Positions 12,688 to 26,905 of a stretch of DNA of 64,000 nt are shown piece after piece. Position 1 is the first letter of the stretch. Each line of letters starts with the position of its first letter. The translations under genes were made by a program, and so were the position numbers. The stretch is from Circinella umbellata. Its lineage: Eukaryota; Mucoromycota; Mucoromycetes; Mucorales; Lichtheimiaceae. A model generated the notes under the pieces. The model ran no database searches and was not told where the DNA came from. It saw only the letters and a program-made list of their open reading frames with translations. The DNA lies in NCBI GenBank assembly GCA_025093555.1, contig JAIWNF010000001.1, positions 248,001 to 312,000 of the forward strand, given 5' to 3'.

Positions 12688-14410
12688 CTATGCTGATGCA
12701 GGTGAAGATGGAGATTTTTGTTGTTGTGATGCAGATGAATTCGATGGTTGTAAAGGAGCTGGTGGGGTTGATGATGATGACGATGATGTATTAGGAAGCT
12801 CTTCAGTGGTAGGACAATGATCGAATAATCCAATTAAATCAGTGACAACATCTAAGAATGAAAAGAATGCAAACATAAAATACATTAGATTTTCCTCCTA
12901 TAATATATCCATTATATATATAATAACTTACCACAGACATTTTGAACTGATATATTTTCGGATGCACCCCACATATCGACCCACTAATTATTATTATCAT
13001 AATTATTATTACATAATGAAATGATTAGTTACATAAGAAAAAAAGTCTTCATCCTAATACTATTGTCATGGAAGTATTATCATAGTAGAAGTATCAGTAC
13101 CTGATTCATATTCATTGGTAATTCTGCCTGTGAAAGTTTTAATGCAAGATATAAACAACCCAAAGCAACTTCAGCTGTTGTACGTGTTAAAATTATCCTT
13201 GGTGAACATATACTAAGCGAAAAGAAAAAGAATTAAAAAAGATCGAATAGGCATTTTCGAGTTATATTACTTGATCCACTATCTCTTTTCTTTCAGGTTT
13301 TACCTGTCCCAACAAAACATCCATGCTAAACGAGCTATAGTACTTAATTCAGGATCCATTTCTAAACAGATAAGAAAAAACACGGCATATTTTTGTTATA
13401 ATTCATAAACATAGAACATATATATAAAAGAAAGGAAGAAAAAATATCAAACCTTGTTCCATGCTACGCCAATAATCTTTTTGGTTACCAGGTAACGATC
13501 GACGATCTTGTTTGGACGATGTAGCAAACCATGTAACAGATGCCATACCACGAAGTACATTCAAACAATAAGTAAAAGGTAACGATACCTCGAGATCATA
13601 ACCAAGAGCGCGTACAAGTAATAGTTCGCCGACAACAAGCGAAGATCGCATTTTGAAATAAGTTTCATCCACTTGTAAAATACCTTCTTTTGGATGATAA
13701 TATCTAGATGAGTTTTTTTTTCATAATTTGGAGTTACTATGGCAATTATATCATACGCAATTACATGGGGGGGATATATTATCTATACTTCATTCTAGAA
13801 ACTTTTTTTTTGTAAAACACAAATAGATACAAACCTATAACCAACATTAACTAAATCGCGTACTTTACGAGGTACATCGGTCATTTTACATGCAAGATGA
13901 AGACACGTGGTTGTCAATAACTATTATTTTTATAAATTTTAATAACAATAATAACAACAATATAAGGTTTTTTTTTGTTGTTTATAATATATATAAGCTT
14001 TTAGGGAGGGAAACAGTTGATTAAGGAACGGAGGGGGGGTTCTTATTCTTACTTCTTCATTCATATAAAGAGGCATATTTTCGTCTACAAAACGGTCATT
14101 TCGTTCAGGTTTTTTGCCTTTATTCAAAAGCATGAATCGATTAAACTGATGATAATACATTATGGCCGTTGCTGTTGTACGAACAGGTCTATTATTATCA
14201 TTTCCCCCAGAAAAAAAAAAGAAAGAAAGAGTTACTATTATTATTATTGTAGACAAAAAAAAAAGAATCATTTTGCTAGCTTTTTTTTTTAAGTGGAACT
14301 GAAAGTCTTTACAAATCAAGCATGGCACCTGCTTGACGCAAATAATGTATCGAAGCTAAATTAGGAACAAGTGATAATTGTAATGTTTCTTCATGGTGAA
14401 CGTCATTCAT
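12688..14410 (-). CDS. Cyclin-box protein, cyclin-Q (FAM58)-like
   Basis: Eight predicted exons in transcript order: 14410-14313, 14188-14053, 13920-13835, 13703-13453, 13361-13304, 13212-13101, 12983-12932, 12851-12688; phases agree, 318 residues. The first cyclin fold is seen in HYLRQAGAMLDLPVRTTATA, IMYYHQFNRFM, TTCLHLACKMTDVPRKVRD, VNVGYRYYHP and VGELLLVRALGYDLEVSLP. The second appears in STIARLAWMFCWD, EVALGCLYLALKLSQAELP and DVVTDLIGLF. The arrangement best matches cyclin Q, the partner of CDK10 in animals, or related transcriptional cyclins (L/K/Ctk2 group). The C-terminus is a Ser/Pro/Gln-rich tail. A loop after PEDFAT-like position carries a lineage insert (NKGKKPERNDRFVDENMP). CDK partner unknown. 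Confidence 0.8.
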
Positions 14411-17038
14411 GGAGATAAGAAGAAAAAAAAAAAAAGAAGAGCGAAAAAAAAAAAAAAATGTCTTCAACTGACAAAACCAAATGGATTGAAATCACCAAAA
14501 AGAGTCTGCTGAGAATTAAAATATTTGAAGGTGTATCTCCCATTATTATTACCTAGTATTGCTACGAATAAAAGTTTTTATATCTTTGATATATCATACA
14601 TATTATCTTCAGATCTTTACCAAAAAGTCTATCAGCTTTTTTTTGAAAATTTAGAAAGAGTCAAAATATAATTCTTTATTTACGCCAACATACGGAAATT
14701 TAAAAACAAAAACAAAAGGCCTCTTGGCAAAACTTTAAATGTTTCTTTACTTAGATTAATACGGACATATTACTTGTAAACAATTTAGCCATACTTGCGA
14801 AAAAAAAATTATGAAGTTGGGTAAACATGTAGTGTAATTTTCATATATCAATATGCCTTTTTATTATTGTAAGGATAAACTTCCTATTAACTTTATTGTC
14901 CTATATGCTTTCTCTATTTCATGTTTCTTTTTTTTCCAAGAAGGTTTTTAATATATTAGATAGTAAACTTTGGAGCAAACAAGAAAAGCTCGATACTATT
15001 ATTAATAACCAGTTAAAAGTTCGAGGAAGTAGAACAAAAAGGAACAAGAATATAAAAGTCGATCATGAACTTGATAAAAATACTTAGTACTGTAAGCGTC
15101 GCAATAACCTGAGGAAGAAGAACAAATATCTTGATCTAAACCTGATATAAAACGACTACGAAGAGTTAAATGTTTCTTTGTCATCGAATCGATAGAAGCA
15201 CAAGAAACTGAAAAGAAAAAACATCTATTTTTCAAAAATGATTATTAAACGAACAAATGTAAGCAATCAAAAAAGAAACAATGATTGACAAAATAAATAC
15301 CTGCTATATACAAACATAGGGTAGATAATATTATGTATCTAAATGGTTCAAAAAACACTATAATCTGTGGATGCCAGGTAATATTGCATCTTTACATTAC
15401 TTGTAGAAGATGAAATAAGTTGAACTTTGGATCCGTTCACAAAATTAATAATAACCATAAAGTAATTTAAATAATACAAAAAGTTATCGAACTGTAAAAA
15501 AAATCCTACCCGTGCTTTATTGACATACGTCATATATACCAAATGACTTAATAGTCCAACAGATTGCTTCTAGTTTTCTGCAGCAAAAACAATTAGGGTC
15601 TGTTACTAGGTAAATCGATCCTCCTAATTGAATAGCCTAAGTCATTCTACAAGCTCATTAAAAACACGATATAAATATATGAACAATTCATGCTTATCAA
15701 AAAATGTTCATCAGGAGCATTTCAAGTATTGGCTACAAGGCTCTTTTATATAATATTATTGGTTGAAAATAAAAACCCTTACATATTTTTATAACGTGTT
15801 AAAGTGGAAGAAACGCTTGAAAATTGATAACTGGTCTTTGTATAAGTTGTAACCTAGTGGTCTCGAGATGTTGACATGACAAATATTAATACGTACGTAG
15901 TAATTGTTTTACCAGCAAACAGACCCTTTTACACCAATAAACAACATTTAAATATTCACGGACATCCCATATCATTAGAAAGATCATGCGTACGTATTAA
16001 AAAACAAATCATGCATCAAACTTCCTCCACCAATGAAATCCATGAATTTACTCTAACTAATGAGGAGATAAATGTAATCGATGCATATTTTAGATAAGCA
16101 TTTGTTTGATTGTGTAGATCAGCTCTTTTATCTAAAAAGCCTTTTGTATTTTCAGGTTTACTCAATTTTGAGTGTGAAAGACAGCTCGCACGATTTAATA
16201 TTAGCGTTGCTAGCTCAAACGAAGCTACATTGAAAACTTTCAACATTTGTCTACAGAAAAAGATAAGTTTTAAATGAAAGTCATATTGTAGTAGTTTTTT
16301 ACTACATACATATTATACGTGCCACACTTTCCATCAATAAATTAACTAGCTTTTTTGGAAATACAGCAAGAAGAGAATTTTCTAGTGCTTCTACGTGTCT
16401 CACTATTTTGTGATCAAATTCAATGCAAGTAATGTATAAATTCCCTATAAATATAAAAACATAAGAGCTCGAAAAAAAACAACAGTATAAGTATATATAT
16501 ATTCCACAGAAAGAAAGAAAAAGAGTTATTACCATATAATTAACACATATAGAAAATCGCGATTTTTGATGATTAATAAAGTTTTAAAAAGAGGCATATA
16601 TCAACACTTATGCGTGCATGTATCATCTTTCCCAAGCACAACAATCTGACAAGTTTGAGATTTTAGGGGGGGGGGTGTCTGTCACGAACACTCCAAATTT
16701 CTTTTTTTGTAATAAGGTTAATAACCCCGATCAGCATTTGCACCCCCACCTTCCCAGTCAATATGTAATATACCCGGGTTAATATGTTTAGGTTCTTATT
16801 GTTAAATAATCATATGTGTTTTTAGCTTCCAAGCTACTAAAGTTTTAGCCATATGTATTCATATGTAACGGAATCGATTTTAGAATAATGTTACGCTATT
16901 ATAATCTCTGTTTTTTAGCAGAATAGGATACTACATACCACAAAAAGAATAAACAGCTAAATCGCTACTATAATCGTTTTCTACTTTACAAATTCATGTC
17001 TCGCTTTTTTATTTCTTGGACATAACTAGTAAACACAC

Positions 17039-17073
<35 letters not shown>

Positions 17074-18247
17074 TATTGTTTATCATTTATAATAGATAAT
17101 TAATAGAGTTATTCAGTCATATATTATATATCTATACTATATATTATTTTCTAGGGAAAAAAAAAAGAGTAAATCGTCGATCCACAAGTTAGGGGGAGGG
17201 AAGAACTGCAAACCGCGGAAAAGTTTCTTTGATAATAACTTAACGCGCACGGTGTTCTCGAATTTTGTTTTTTTTTATCCCTGAATGGAACCTCCGACGA
17301 CCAATGATGGTAAATGCTTATAAAGATAAACTTCTTTTTTTTTCCGCTTCTCCTTTGAAGCTAATCGAAGGGGGGGGTGGGGATTCATAAGGTTTCAGTC
17401 ACCGCTTCTCAAACTACCTTTTGGAAAACAAAAGTAATAATATATAAAAATCCAAGTTTCTCCCGCCATTTGATTATATTATCAGTTTTGATGTTATTGA
17501 ATTGAAAAAAATGTCAAATATTATAAATGTACTATTAACTCTACTATAATGAAAAATAATCCATGACACATTCACGATCTCGGATAAACATATAAGTTGA
17601 TAGACAAAAAAAGAAAGCAAAGCCTAAAAAAGTCATTAGAAGATCCGACAAAAGGCAATAAAAGTAGTTTTGTTCGAGCTAATATTATATATATATATAT
17701 ACAATAGGAGATAATAACTAAGCCAAGTTATAATTTGACCAACTATTTTTCATGAGTGTGAATAGTCGGATATTTTACTATAGATGGCTTTTTTTTATTA
17801 AGGGGATGTTTAAAAGATACTTACCATAATGCAGACATATGCACTTGATCTTTTTTCTACTCTAACCCCTCAACCTATCGGATTATTTTGATACTTCAAA
17901 AAAGCAAAAAAACATCTTGATAACCCGAATACTTATATGAAATTATAGATCTTTGCTTTTTTTTTAAGATAGCAATAGCTAATTGGTGGAAAAAAGAGAG
18001 ATAGACATATTTCTTTTATAACGGGAAAATGTACGAAAACGACGGGAAGTGAGCAAACATTTGAATTCATAAGCAAACTCGCTATATCAGGTAGAAGAAA
18101 AGATAATGACTCCGATTGTTGTGGGGGGTGGAAAAGAAAAATTAAAAAAAAAATTATGTTAGAAGAAAGAGGTTTGTTTTTTTTTTGCTTCTCTCTCTTT
18201 CTTTTCTCTTTTTTTTTTTACCTTTACCTTCTTTTAATTATAAAATA
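14411..18247. other. Long AT-rich intergenic region with possible degraded coding remnants
   Basis: No complete gene could be built. On the minus strand, helix-like frames at about 16430-16320 (IVRHVEALENSLLAVFPKK) and 16246-16016 (FELATLILNRASCLSHSKL) are separated by a plausible intron, but their phases do not join. A (TA)n run occupies about 17044-17070 and a G-run lies at 16667-16675. The last 400 bp form the promoter of the NADH dehydrogenase gene, with a pyrimidine-rich stretch at about 18175-18235. Confidence 0.5.
17044..17070. repeat. (TA)n microsatellite
   Basis: Uninterrupted AT dinucleotide run of about 27 bases inside a gene-free stretch. Confidence 0.9.
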
Positions 18248-20427
18248 ATGCAAGCTGCAACTCGTATTACTCGAGGTAATTTACAAAATCCTTTTATATT
18301 TATTAATTGATTATTACGCGTTTGTCAAATGGATAGTTTTTGAAACGGGGAGATCCAATAGTGTTTTTTCTAAATGAGGGAATTATTTAAAAAATAATAA
18401 GGTTCGGCATGTCGTTCTTTAAGTACTCGATCTGCACTTCGAGTACGACCTATCATTCAACAACAACAATTACGTTTTAATACTACGGATGCTCAACCTG
18501 TCAGAAAACCTATTTCTAAATGGCGCATATTTAAGAATGTAGTCAAGTTTGGTTTAGTAGCTAGTATTGGTTATGGTGGTTACAGTAAAGTATCTATTTT
18601 AGAAGGGAAAAGAAAAAGGATTGGTAGAGAGAGGAAGTGAAACATTCTTACTAATGATAAGTAAAAATAATTTTATGATATGACAAATAGCCATGTATGA
18701 ACAACGCCATCCTCCTCAGGAACAAGGTGAAATCGATCCTAGTAAAAAAACCATTGTTGTATTAGGTAGTGGTTGGGCTTCTACTTCCTTTTTAAAAGAT
18801 ATCAATACTGATGAATACAATGTAATTGTTGTTTCTCCTCGTAACTACTTTTTGTTCACACCACTTCTACCAAGTTGTACCGTGGGTACTATTGATGTTC
18901 GTTCTCTTATTGAACCTATTCGTTTTATTACTCGTCACAAATCAAGACAAGTGAGAGTTGTTGAAGCTGAATGTACTGATGTTGACCCGGAACGCAAAAT
19001 TATTACTATCACAGGTAAAAAAAAAAAGAAATCGTTTGAAACGAGAAATCATGTGGTTATCATGATACATCGGGGAGACAGTATCAAAGAAAGGAAGGAC
19101 AAAAAGAATTTGACAATTTTCTTTTTATAGATAACTCCGATGTAAAAGGACAATCATCCACAAGTGAGCTTTCATACGATTATTTAGTCGTTGGTGTAGG
19201 TGCAATGAATCAAACATTCGGTATTAAAGGTGTTGAACAATATGGTTGTTTCTTGAAAGAAGTTTGGGATGCTCAAAAGATCCGTACCAAATTAATGGAT
19301 TGTATCGAAACGGCTGCTTTCCCTGGTCAATCTTCTGAAGAAATTGATCGTTTATTACACATGGTTGTTGTTGGTGGTGGTCCAACTGGTATTGAATATG
19401 CTGCTGAACTTCATGACTTTTTAGTTGATGATTTAACATCTTGGTATCCAGGTAAATATATTTATATAAAACAAGGAAGAAAGGGTTTTTTAAGGAGAAA
19501 TGAAGGAGAAAATACTTTCTAGGTTTGGATCAAATACAAAAAAAAAATATTAAAACGAGATTGTTTCGAATTGTTATTATTACTATTATTTAGAATTGGC
19601 TGGTAAAATCAAGATTACTTTAGTCGAAGCTTTACCTAACGTACTTCCTGCATTCTCCAAACAACTGATTGAGTATACCGAATCCACTTTTAAGGAACAA
19701 AATATTAGTATTCATACCAAGACCATGGTTAAGGAAGTTCGAGAAAAAGAAATTGTAGTTCAACGACCTGATGGAAGCAGTGATTCTATTCCATATGGTT
19801 TGCTTGTATGGGCTACTGGTAATACCACTCGACCTCTTATTCGTAATTTGATGGCCAAATTCCCAGAAACACAAACCATTCGTCGTGGTTTAGCTGTTGA
19901 TGATTGGTTACGCATGAAAGGTGCCAATGATATCTTTGCTTTTGGTGATGCTAGTGCTACACAATTTGCTCCTACTGCTCAAGTCGCTGCTCAACATGGT
20001 AAATATCTTGCTCGTGTCTTTGGTCAACTTGCTTCTCAAGAAAAGTTGGAAGCTGAATTGGTTACTGCTACTACTGAGGAAGAAAAGGCCAAGAAAGCAC
20101 GCAAGTTACAAAAAGCAAAGGATATTAAACCTTTCCACTATTCACATCAAGGATCTTTGTGGTAAGTTGTAGTTATCAACATGTGTAAAGCTTTATATAT
20201 AACTTAAATTTCTCTTCTTTTGGTAAATAATTAGTTATATTGGCTCCGATAAGGCAATTGCCGATCTTCCATTCGGTCCAGGCAATCTTGCATCAGGTGG
20301 TGTAGCAACATATGCTTTCTGGCGTTCCGCTTATGTTTCTAATCTTTTCTCCACTCGTAATCGTACTTTAGTCATTACTGATTGGTTAAAGAAGACCCTT
20401 CTTGGTCGTGATATCTCTAGAGAATAG
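18248..20427 (+). CDS. NDE1: Type II (alternative) NADH:ubiquinone oxidoreductase, mitochondrial
   Basis: Six predicted exons: 18248-18275, 18402-18584, 18691-19014, 19131-19451, 19594-20161, 20235-20427; 538 residues. The N-terminus is Arg/Gln-rich with no acidic residues (MQAATRITRGSACRSLSTR), as in a mitochondrial presequence. A hydrophobic segment follows (WRIFKNVVKFGLVASIGYGG), typical of externally facing NDE enzymes. Two Rossmann motifs are present: IVVLGSGWAS for FAD and MVVVGGGPTGIEYAAEL for NADH. The second FAD site (DIFAFGDAS) and the C-terminal membrane-binding block (ASGGVATYAFWRSAY, LVITDWLKKTLLGRD) are intact. The enzyme oxidises NADH and reduces ubiquinone without pumping protons. 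No EF-hand insertion was seen. Inner versus outer membrane face is an inference from the hydrophobic segment. Confidence 0.95.
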
Positions 20428-22366
20428 ACTTTTTTTTTTGATTTTATTTTCTTCGTTCATTTTTACTTACTATTATAATTATTATTATTATTTTGACAAA
20501 CATTCCATTATTATATATATTTTCTTATGCATTTTTCATCCACCTTTTTATATTGTTAGAACACATTTTTAGAGACTTCTTTTTTCCGTTTTAAAATATA
20601 TACACTTTTTTTCATTAAGCCATTCTTTTTTCTTGATAGCTTATCTAACTTACATACTATAGTATAAGACTTTTTATTATATATTTTAATTGTGTGATCT
20701 TATTATTATTATCCCTTTTTTTTTCTTAAAAATGGGTTAAATATTTCTTGAGGTGATTTTTTTGTCATTATTATTGATAAACTCGTTAATATAAACAAGC
20801 AGTATATACGTAGGTTCGCTTTGATTAAAAACATTATATTCTAATACTTGCGTTACTGAAAGCACGGTTGTTATGGGTCATTTGTTAGTATCATAATTTC
20901 CATGTGTGATCACTAAAAGTCTTGCCATCCTGCTATATCGTGCCATTGATCCTCTCTTACTATTCTGGCTTACATTTACCACATTATAGATCTTAAAAGA
21001 AACCTTAAATATATATCCATACTTCGTTAATAGCTCCTGATACTTGATAATATAATAGAAGCACTCTATAATAATAAGATTATCTATCTATATAGCTTGT
21101 ATCATTCTTATTTGTCAGGAAGCTAATTATGAATACCGTCCATTATTTACGAAACACTCAATTATTAGATTATTACTACCGGATAAATAAAATTTGGCTG
21201 AACGTTCTTGTTCCCATTATCAAGTTTCATTATATACTTTTATACATATTATATGAACTGTTACCACGTCATGTTGGGACATAATAATTACCAGTATAAT
21301 TATAAATAAAGAAATTTGGGGTGTCAAAACTTATAGCATGTATAATATTTTATCCCTAAAACAGGCTCACAAAAAAAAAAGGATAGTACATCTGTGAACG
21401 TAAAGCACATTATTCTGTTATATTAAACATATATAAAGATACCATCACGGAAAAGTTAATCTATTACGTAGAAATAACATCATGTATCAAGGTGTCGTAA
21501 TAAAGGAGGAAAGTTGTATAGATATTGCCTTAAGTGAGAGTATGAGTTTAACTACCAAATATGAGAATATATTTTTTGACCGATTACATATATATTGATA
21601 TCATGTTTATGCTATTGAAAGAGTTGGTATTACTTGTTATCAAAATCTGATACAAAAAAAAAATAGAGAAATAGTTCTCATCATCACCCTCCCCCCATAT
21701 TATAATTTATAACGAGTTTGTTATATATAAAATGAATATGCACTAATCAATTCGCTTACTTTTCATTTTACTTCTTTCAGAACAATTTGACTCATCGCCC
21801 ACTCTTCTGATATAAGTTTCAAAATACACTGGAATGAAACTAATTTTCAGTTGCTACGTACAACAATGAAACAGATTTTTACATTGTAAGAGTGAAAAAA
21901 AATTAACTGAGAGTTGACTGCTGTGTATAGTTAAAACCAATGATGCCATTATTTTTGAAATGTTAGCATGGTAGCACGATAAGCAAAATCGGGCATTTGA
22001 ATAATGAATTAGTAATATAGACGGCTTAATAATTAATCACCCCATTTGTAGCCAGAATTACTTTAAGGTACACCCAAGCATCGTGTTTGAAAAACTGAGT
22101 TGACTTTTAGATTGATCACCATTTTGATTCAATGTGTATCATTGTTTGAAGATATGGATGTGGAACAGCACCGTACAATGATGGTCGTCGGACACGGCGC
22201 TCCATAGTTACACGTAAATCAGCAGCATTCAAAAATGGTAAACTTACGTGGTGTCAACCTTCGCGACAAATATATAAATACTGTTTCAGAAATAAAATGT
22301 GAAAATAAGAATAAAAATATAATACACATACATATATACACTACAGCTATAATCAAAAGAAGAAAA
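20428..22366. other. Intergenic region with one short coding-like remnant
   Basis: About 1.9 kb. Mostly A/T-rich DNA downstream of the NDH-2 gene. On the minus strand at about 22241-22122 a more GC-rich frame reads SLPFLNAADLRVTMERRV then RRPSLYGAVPHPYL and soon stops. It looks like a broken exon but I do not recognise it. The rest is the upstream region of the OYE gene. Confidence 0.5.
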
Positions 22367-23820
<1,454 letters not shown>

Positions 23821-25600
23821 CAATAAAAAGTAGAGTAGCACATTAGTATATATGAAACCTACTTTAGATTATGATTTGTTTTTTCGACTCATTGCCCTCT
23901 AGTAAATTTAGCTTCTAATAATCGACTTTCTTTTTACGTATCCAAATAAATATTCCTTCTCTATATATGAAGTTTACAATATTAATTCTATAAGGTGTGA
24001 CAAGTAGTTTCATCATTGAAAATTCTTTCAATGAGAGGCCTGCATTTTTATGGGTCAATATAGATAAACATACATCTTAGAACTATCATGTATGTATGTA
24101 GTATGCTTCGCTGTAGATTTTAACATTAGTATCATGATAAAAGAAAAATAGTATAGGTTAAAAGTTGCCTTGAGTAAAGTGTATTTATGAGGGCAGTTCT
24201 TCAGACTTCTCATTGGGTAATGCGCTTTCAGATCCAACTTTTTTTCAGCATAATGCAAAACGGTAAGTCGTGTTATACTTTCTTTTTCTCTTAGTGTTAT
24301 TTCTTTTGACAATTCGTTTGACTGCCTCTTTATGTTTTATGTTTTATGTTCCCAATCTCCTTCTCCATTATTTTTTACTCATTTAATTATTTCGTGCTAA
24401 TCAGTCCTTTTTTTTGGGGGGGGGGATGAAGAGTGCATTTATTTTTATGGCGTTTACCTAAATAAAGATAACTTACAGCCATTGTTACTAATATAGGCTA
24501 TCTTTTTTCACGGTGACAGATAATACTTTTTATTATAATTCTATTTATCTACAAAAGTGGTTCTTTTGGTTCAATGGAAGAAATACACAATATATGTTAA
24601 GTACGTATCTTGATATATAATTACATTGTTACGAGATTCTGAATGTGATTTAAAAATACAAAAAAAAAATTCTTTTCTTAATATGTATCGTGTATCTTAT
24701 TGATTTATAATTCTTGTTATAATTAATCAATGTATACTATAATTGTAAGATATGGTGTAATTTCAATAAGTCGATTCATTATCATCATATTAAAATAGAG
24801 CAGCTTCGTTTATGCAAAGATACACTTTATGTTGCCCCAACTTTTAAAGTCAGTAGTTGATAAAAATCTCTTTCCTTTGCTTTCCTTTGCTTTCTTTTCT
24901 TTGTGAATTTTGTGAATATAAAATTTGATACATATATATATCATCATTGTTGCGTTTATTTTGTTTTTATGTTTTACTATTACGAAGTAAACACCAATGG
25001 TGTATAATATTGTGTGATTATACTCAAGATATTACATAACACTAAAATCTTCCAAGAAACACTTTTGTCTAAAAACATCGATATTCGGAGTATAAAACGC
25101 CGCGAAGTGTTTCTTTGAAACCCTTTCCATCTTTTTTTCTCACTCTTTTTTTCTACTTTATAAAGCCATTGTATTAATAAAAGAGAACTTTACGAAAAAA
25201 CAAACAAATTATTTTCGGCTATATACTCAACTTTCTTACCACTGACCTTAACCTTGGAGCGAGGTGGAGTGGTCAAGTTAAAATGACGGCACATTTGCAA
25301 GATAGGATCAATGATATGACCGCGAGATGGTACGAATTACTATTCGCCATCGCGCTGAAGCGCCAGAAACTCAATTTTGCTTATTTCCTTGGGAACTCTT
25401 TACTCTGACAATTACATTTCCAATGTCAAACATGACGAACCAAAAACGTAAGCCCTTCAATGATCTTAAAAACTTGACATTAGAGAAACGAAGACGAGTT
25501 AATAACAAAAATGGTAAGTAACTTGTTTTATTTATGAATATTATGTTTTTTATGCTATTGGTAGCATATCAAAAGTCAGCTAAAATGGCGTCGGGTTACT
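23821..25600. other. Intergenic region with a short coding-like remnant
   Basis: No complete gene. On the minus strand at about 25347-25183 a frame reads PSRGHIIDPILQMCRHFNL then TTPPRSKVKVSGKKVEY and stops. It is compositionally coding-like but not recognised. A frame starting at ATG 25423 (MSNMTNQKRKPFNDLKNL) ends at a GTAAGT donor at 25514 and might be an upstream exon of the adjacent F-box gene, but its phase does not fit the next exon. Confidence 0.45.
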
Positions 25601-26630
25601 ATGCACATTGATAGAAAACAGCTGGTCCCTGTGTTTGATGTCCTCTCGGTTGAAGGTGAGCCTGCTATGACCTTCTCAACCACAAATACTATTGCTGTTA
25701 TCGATATTTCTCGAGTACGTTCTTTCTTTATTTTTGTCTTCATTCTTTTTATTTCGTTTTTTTTCTTGCAATCTACGTGTCAACTAACAATAGTAATAAC
25801 AATAATAATATTATAACTCAAAAACACATGAAATAGGCTCAGTTACCTTCTGCTAGAAAAGGATCATTGTAAGTTGACAATAGCTTTGTTGTAAAAATAA
25901 CAGTGAAATAACATTGGACTATTTTTTCTTTATGTATAGATTCACTCAAAGTCCGCAAGAATTATTGGAACAAGTATTTGATTTATTATCGATATCTGAC
26001 TTGGTTTCATTATCTCAAACCTGCACTTATTTACGTACCAGCATCGATACCTTACCTATTTGGAGCCATATTATCAACAATAATAACCTCAAAAAAACAA
26101 AAAAATGGCGGGGTGTTTCTTTGGTGGCAAAGTCCATTTGGCGTATATGTGAACTTTGCTACAAGTCTTGTGGTTCCCATGGTAGCTCAAAAGCTTTAAC
26201 TGTTTTCAAGGATGATTACCAACAAGTTCAAAAATTATGTGTGAATGAATATATTGAAACCAAGCCGGAAGTCGATTTACCACGTCAATTAATGACTGGT
26301 GTTGTAAATAAAACGGAAGGTCGCAAATTATTCAAGATAAGCCCAGATTCGTTCGACTCACTTAACCCTGTCTACCAACACACCACCCGGTATGGTAAAC
26401 CAACATATGAATATCAATTGAAAGATGTTGCTAGACGAGCTATGATTGTCCATGGAGGTCTAGTTGGTGTAGTGAATACAAGCAAAGAGGTGAAGAAAAT
26501 GATATCCGATTACGTTGAACTGTACGTTGGTCATCTGCCAAAAGACGTCAATATTAATCATTTAAAAAAAAAGTTCGAAATATTTGGTGAAGTGTCAAAT
26601 ATTAATTTGAAAGATGGATTTGCATTTGTG
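25601..26630 (+). pseudogene. F-box/RRM-like gene, copy 1 (5' frameshift, 3' end cut by transposon)
   Basis: Readable exons 25601-25714, 25837-25868, 25940-26630. An F-box (QSPQELLEQVFDLLSISDLV, SLSQTCTYLRTSIDTLPIW) is followed by a Cys-bearing region (ICELCYKSCG), a middle domain of unknown role, and an RRM-like start with an RNP2-like LYVGHL and RNP1-like DGFAFV. Comparison with copy 2 (31.5-32.4 kb) shows an extra G after ATGGCGTCG near 25590, so the natural start is out of frame and an internal ATG at 25601 must serve. It also shows a 12-bp in-frame loss removing LMCR from a second Cys pair near 26239. After the donor at 26631 the reading ends, and 66 bp later a Tc1/mariner element begins. 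No convincing rest of an RRM was found beyond it. Confidence 0.7.
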
Positions 26631-26696
26631 GTAAGCACAGTTTATATGATTGATTATCTCCGTTCAAAACGTGTACTAAGAATATTATTATTGCTA

Positions 26697-26850
26697 CAGT
26701 GTTTTAACTTGGTTTTCGGACCTTTTCAATTTTTTTTTGGACATAATCAAATTTTATTTCAGACATGCTCAATTTCATTTTCAGACCTTTTGTATTTTTT
26801 TTCGGAAAAAGTCTATTTTAATTTCAGACTATATCTTTATTTTTTGGGAC
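26697..26850 (+). repeat. Left terminal inverted repeat of the Tc1/mariner-like element
   Basis: About 154 bp matching the inverse of 28259-28413 with only a few differences. It is internally built of units beginning RGAC/GGAA at 26718, 26739, 26761, 26783, 26804, 26826 and 26847, spaced 21, 22, 22, 21, 22 and 21 bp. Confidence 0.92.
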
Positions 26851-26905
26851 AAGAGTTGTTCCTGGCCTTTTAATAAAAACTTTTTTTAAGCTTGAAAGAA
26901 CAACT

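Noticed and set aside
15876..16535. Overlapping open frames on both strands in the 14.4-18.2 kb gap
   Set aside because: The minus-strand pieces look helical, but their splice phases do not join and no family is recognised; the plus frame is compositionally random.
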